This document shows, in pieces, positions 12,529 to 14,425 of a DNA stretch of 14,425 bases. Numbering within the stretch: the stretch's first letter is position 1; every line of letters starts with the position of its first letter. This stretch comes from Candidatus Moraniibacteriota bacterium (GTDB lineage Bacteria > Patescibacteriota > Minisyncoccia > Moranbacterales > DUUL01): contig JAGYNP010000017.1 in NCBI GenBank assembly GCA_018399935.1, forward strand, positions 1 through 14,425, given 5' to 3'. The position numbers and the translations under genes were made by a program. The notes beneath the pieces were generated by a model. That model searched no databases. It saw only the letters and a list, made by a program, of their open reading frames with translations, and was not told where the DNA came from.

Positions 12529-13749
12529 CTAACTCAATTCCTTTACCATCCTATGCCTAATAACATCCTTCAAAGCCACTACTGAAAATTTTCCCAACGG
12601 ACAAAAAGTAGTATTATCTAAAGTCCAAACTAATTTCATTAAATCTTGTCTATCATTATCATTAAAATTACCATTATCCAATCTTTCTAAAATTTGTTGC
12701 AACCTAAAAGTTCCTTCCCGACAAGGCACGCACTTCCCACAAGATTCTCTTTGAAAAAAATTAATCCAACTTAATAAAATCTTTTTAATATCTTGATTTT
12801 TTGAAATGACCAAAATAGAGCCAGAGCCGACTGGAATTTCAGCCTCTCTCGAATAACTAGGAATTTCCGTTAACCAGTCCTTAGGAACAACTCTTCCAGA
12901 ACTTCCTCCCACTTGAACAAAGTTCAATTCTGTTCCAGCCTTTACCCCTCCTGCTATTTCCACCAATTTTTCTATATTATTATTCATTGGCACCTCGTAT
13001 AAACCAGGATTTTTCACAGCACCATCAATTGAAAAAAGTTTAGTTCCAGGAGAATCAGGTTTTCCAATTTTAAGAAATTCACCCCCTCCATTTTCTATAA
13101 TCCAACTAATATTAGCTAAAGTTTCGGCATTATTGACAACTGTCGGTTTTCCAAACAAACCAAAATCACAAGGATAAGGAGGTTTTTTTCTAGGCTCTCC
13201 CCGTTTTCCTTCGATTGAATTAATCAAAGCTGATTCTTCTCCACAAATATAAGCTCCCGCTCCATAAAAAATTTCCAGATCTAAATTAAAATCAGACCCC
13301 AAAATATTCTTTCCTAACAAATTTTCTCGATAACAATCTTCAATAGCTTGCTGAAGTTGCTCGCCAGCCTCCTTAAAAGTTCCGTTAAGATAAATAAAAG
13401 CTTGCCTGGCTCCGACCGTATAAGCTCCAATTATCAAACCTTCAATAATTTGATGAGGATTTTTTTCAGCTAAGGTCTTGTCCTTAAAGTTTCCTGGCTC
13501 TGATTCATCTAAATTACAAATAAAATATTTTTGGCGACTAATTTTTTCGAAAGTTCTTTCCCATTTTAAACCAACTGGAAAGCCAGCGCCCCCTCGACCT
13601 AAAAGATTAGACTTTTTAATTTCCTCTAAAATTTGAACTTTTTTTATTTTAATTAAAACTTTTTTTAAAGAATTATAACCACCTAAATTAAAATAATCTG
13701 ACAAGTTCAAACCCTTCTCTACTTTCCAATTTTTGGTTAAAATTTTCAT
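12529..13749 (-). CDS. hydB: NuoF-like NADH/flavin subunit HydB of the hydrogenase
   Basis: Flavoprotein subunit that exchanges electrons between NAD(H) and the hydrogenase iron-sulfur chain. The 406 residues cover the NuoF core: GRGGAGFPVGLKW (51-63) for FMN/NADH binding, CNLDESEPG (78-86), the GAGAYICGEESALI block (163-176), an SLBB-like region (about 240-315), and the [4Fe-4S] ligands C337-x2-C340-x2-C343 plus C383. Length is that of NuoF of respiratory complex I. The HydB or HndC subunits of electron-bifurcating hydrogenases are typically near 600 residues because of an N-terminal [2Fe-2S] thioredoxin-like domain and a C-terminal two-cluster ferredoxin domain; both are missing here and the stop codon is clean. 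It follows hydC by 101 nt and precedes hydA by 319 nt. Confidence 0.9.
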   Translation of the reverse strand: MKILTKNWKVEKGLNLSDYFNLGGYNSLKKVLIKIKKVQILEEIKKSNLLGRGGAGFPVGLKWERTFEKISRQKYFICNLDESEPGNFKDKTLAEKNPHQIIEGLIIGAYTVGARQAFIYLNGTFKEAGEQLQQAIEDCYRENLLGKNILGSDFNLDLEIFYGAGAYICGEESALINSIEGKRGEPRKKPPYPCDFGLFGKPTVVNNAETLANISWIIENGGGEFLKIGKPDSPGTKLFSIDGAVKNPGLYEVPMNNNIEKLVEIAGGVKAGTELNFVQVGGSSGRVVPKDWLTEIPSYSREAEIPVGSGSILVISKNQDIKKILLSWINFFQRESCGKCVPCREGTFRLQQILERLDNGNFNDNDRQDLMKLVWTLDNTTFCPLGKFSVVALKDVIRHRMVKELS

Positions 13750-13850
13750 ATTTAAGCAATTATTTTTAAATATTTCTTGTTACAAAAAATTAAAATTTTT
13801 CAGCCTCGACAAATAACATAATAATGAGCATTAATTAGTTGAAGATAATA

Positions 13851-14297
13851 TTAATATCCTAAGTTTGATTCAATTAAACTTATTGCTTTATCGGCAGTCA
13901 TTCTGGTGTAAATTTTTTTATTAATTTTTAAAATTGGACCTTCTAGACAACGCCCCACACAACTCATTCTTTTTAAATGTAAATTTTTATTAAAATCTCC
14001 AGATCTAATCTTAAAAAAACTTTCAATTTTTTCAACAATTTTATCAGCATTTTTGGTTTGACAATTAGTTCCATCGCAAATTTCCACTGTTACCGCAACT
14101 GGTTTATTATTTAGATTTATTTCATCATAAAAACTAGCAACACTAAAAATGCGAGACTCACTCACTTGAAAATATCTAGCTATTTTTCCAACTGCCTCAT
14201 CAGAAACCCAGCCAAAATCCTCATTGACGGCCTTGATTGACCGCAAAATATTTTTCTTCTCGGGTGGGAAGCGCAAAAGAATTTTTTGAATTGTCAT
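13851..14297 (-). CDS. hydC: NuoE-like [2Fe-2S] thioredoxin-fold subunit HydC of the hydrogenase
   Basis: Small electron-transfer subunit partnering the NuoF-like flavoprotein. The 148 residues match the usual NuoE/HydC/HndA length. An N-terminal helical part (about 1-60, with SVASFYDEI at 52-60) is followed by a thioredoxin-fold domain holding the [2Fe-2S] ligands C74-x4-C79 and C113-x3-C117, the family's exact spacing, followed by the usual G-P at 120-121. It is the first gene of the hydC-hydB-hydA run. The 128 nt to the right edge hold no gene, so a promoter for the operon probably lies there, though no clear one could be picked from the A/T-rich sequence. No Shine-Dalgarno sequence precedes the ATG. 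Confidence 0.92.
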   Translation of the reverse strand: MTIQKILLRFPPEKKNILRSIKAVNEDFGWVSDEAVGKIARYFQVSESRIFSVASFYDEINLNNKPVAVTVEICDGTNCQTKNADKIVEKIESFFKIRSGDFNKNLHLKRMSCVGRCLEGPILKINKKIYTRMTADKAISLIESNLGY

Positions 14298-14425
14298 TTG
14301 TTTTATAAAATTACTTTAAAATACTATTTTATTAATAAAAATTAAAATTTTATTTTGTATTGACTATTTTAATAAAACTAAATTTAAATTTTTCATTTGT
14401 CATTCGATAACTAACTAAAAAAAAT

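Noticed and set aside
1..14425. Alternative genetic code with UGA as glycine (known in some CPR groups)
   Set aside because: Long conserved proteins contain no in-frame UGA, and pgeF ends at a UGA exactly where the family ends.

Overview
This is an A+T-rich window with twelve confident protein genes and two more hypothetical membrane-protein ORFs, mostly on the minus strand. The best guess is a fermentative anaerobe from an ultra-small bacterial lineage, Patescibacteria/CPR-like. The clues are composition, gene style (Elp3 of the C-x3-C-x2-C type, short lone LUD protein, small single-helix proteins, two-domain thioredoxin proteins) and start sites without Shine-Dalgarno sequences. This placement is inferred from gene character, not from a marker gene. 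The standard code fits: all three stop codons are used as stops and no in-frame UGA interrupts a conserved protein.

Left part (1-4322): a pyruvate/2-oxoacid:ferredoxin oxidoreductase gamma subunit (its partner subunits would lie beyond the left edge) behind a 315-nt leader with repeated and inverted segments; a membrane-anchored protein with two thioredoxin folds, the second lacking its cysteines; two small membrane proteins; and a stand-alone LUD-domain iron-sulfur protein related to LutB.

Middle part (4472-8935): a five-helix membrane protein of unknown function, a DnaQ-type 3'-5' exonuclease with an ExoX-like C-terminal domain, and a Trm9/ALKBH8-like methyltransferase. Divergent from these two minus-strand genes are Elp3 and a Nudix-family protein. 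Elp3 makes cm5U at the tRNA wobble position and Trm9 enzymes esterify it to mcm5U, so the divergent pair looks like a compact two-enzyme wobble-uridine pathway. Its shared 212-nt spacer carries a perfect 20-bp palindrome exactly at its midpoint.

Right part (8936-14425): a strong candidate for an undescribed structured RNA of about 100 nt (9128-9230), with a -10 box placed just before a 13-bp closing stem whose 3' arm runs into a T tract. After that comes a minus-strand run, hydC (NuoE-like), hydB (NuoF-like), hydA ([FeFe] hydrogenase), pgeF (laccase-domain/YfiH) and a small DUF4258-like protein, closed by an intrinsic terminator. Together with the ferredoxin-reducing pyruvate oxidoreductase this suggests disposal of fermentation electrons as H2. 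The short HydB, without the extra iron-sulfur domains of electron-bifurcating hydrogenases, makes the coupling mechanism an open question. No tRNA, rRNA, CRISPR array, transposase or phage gene was seen.
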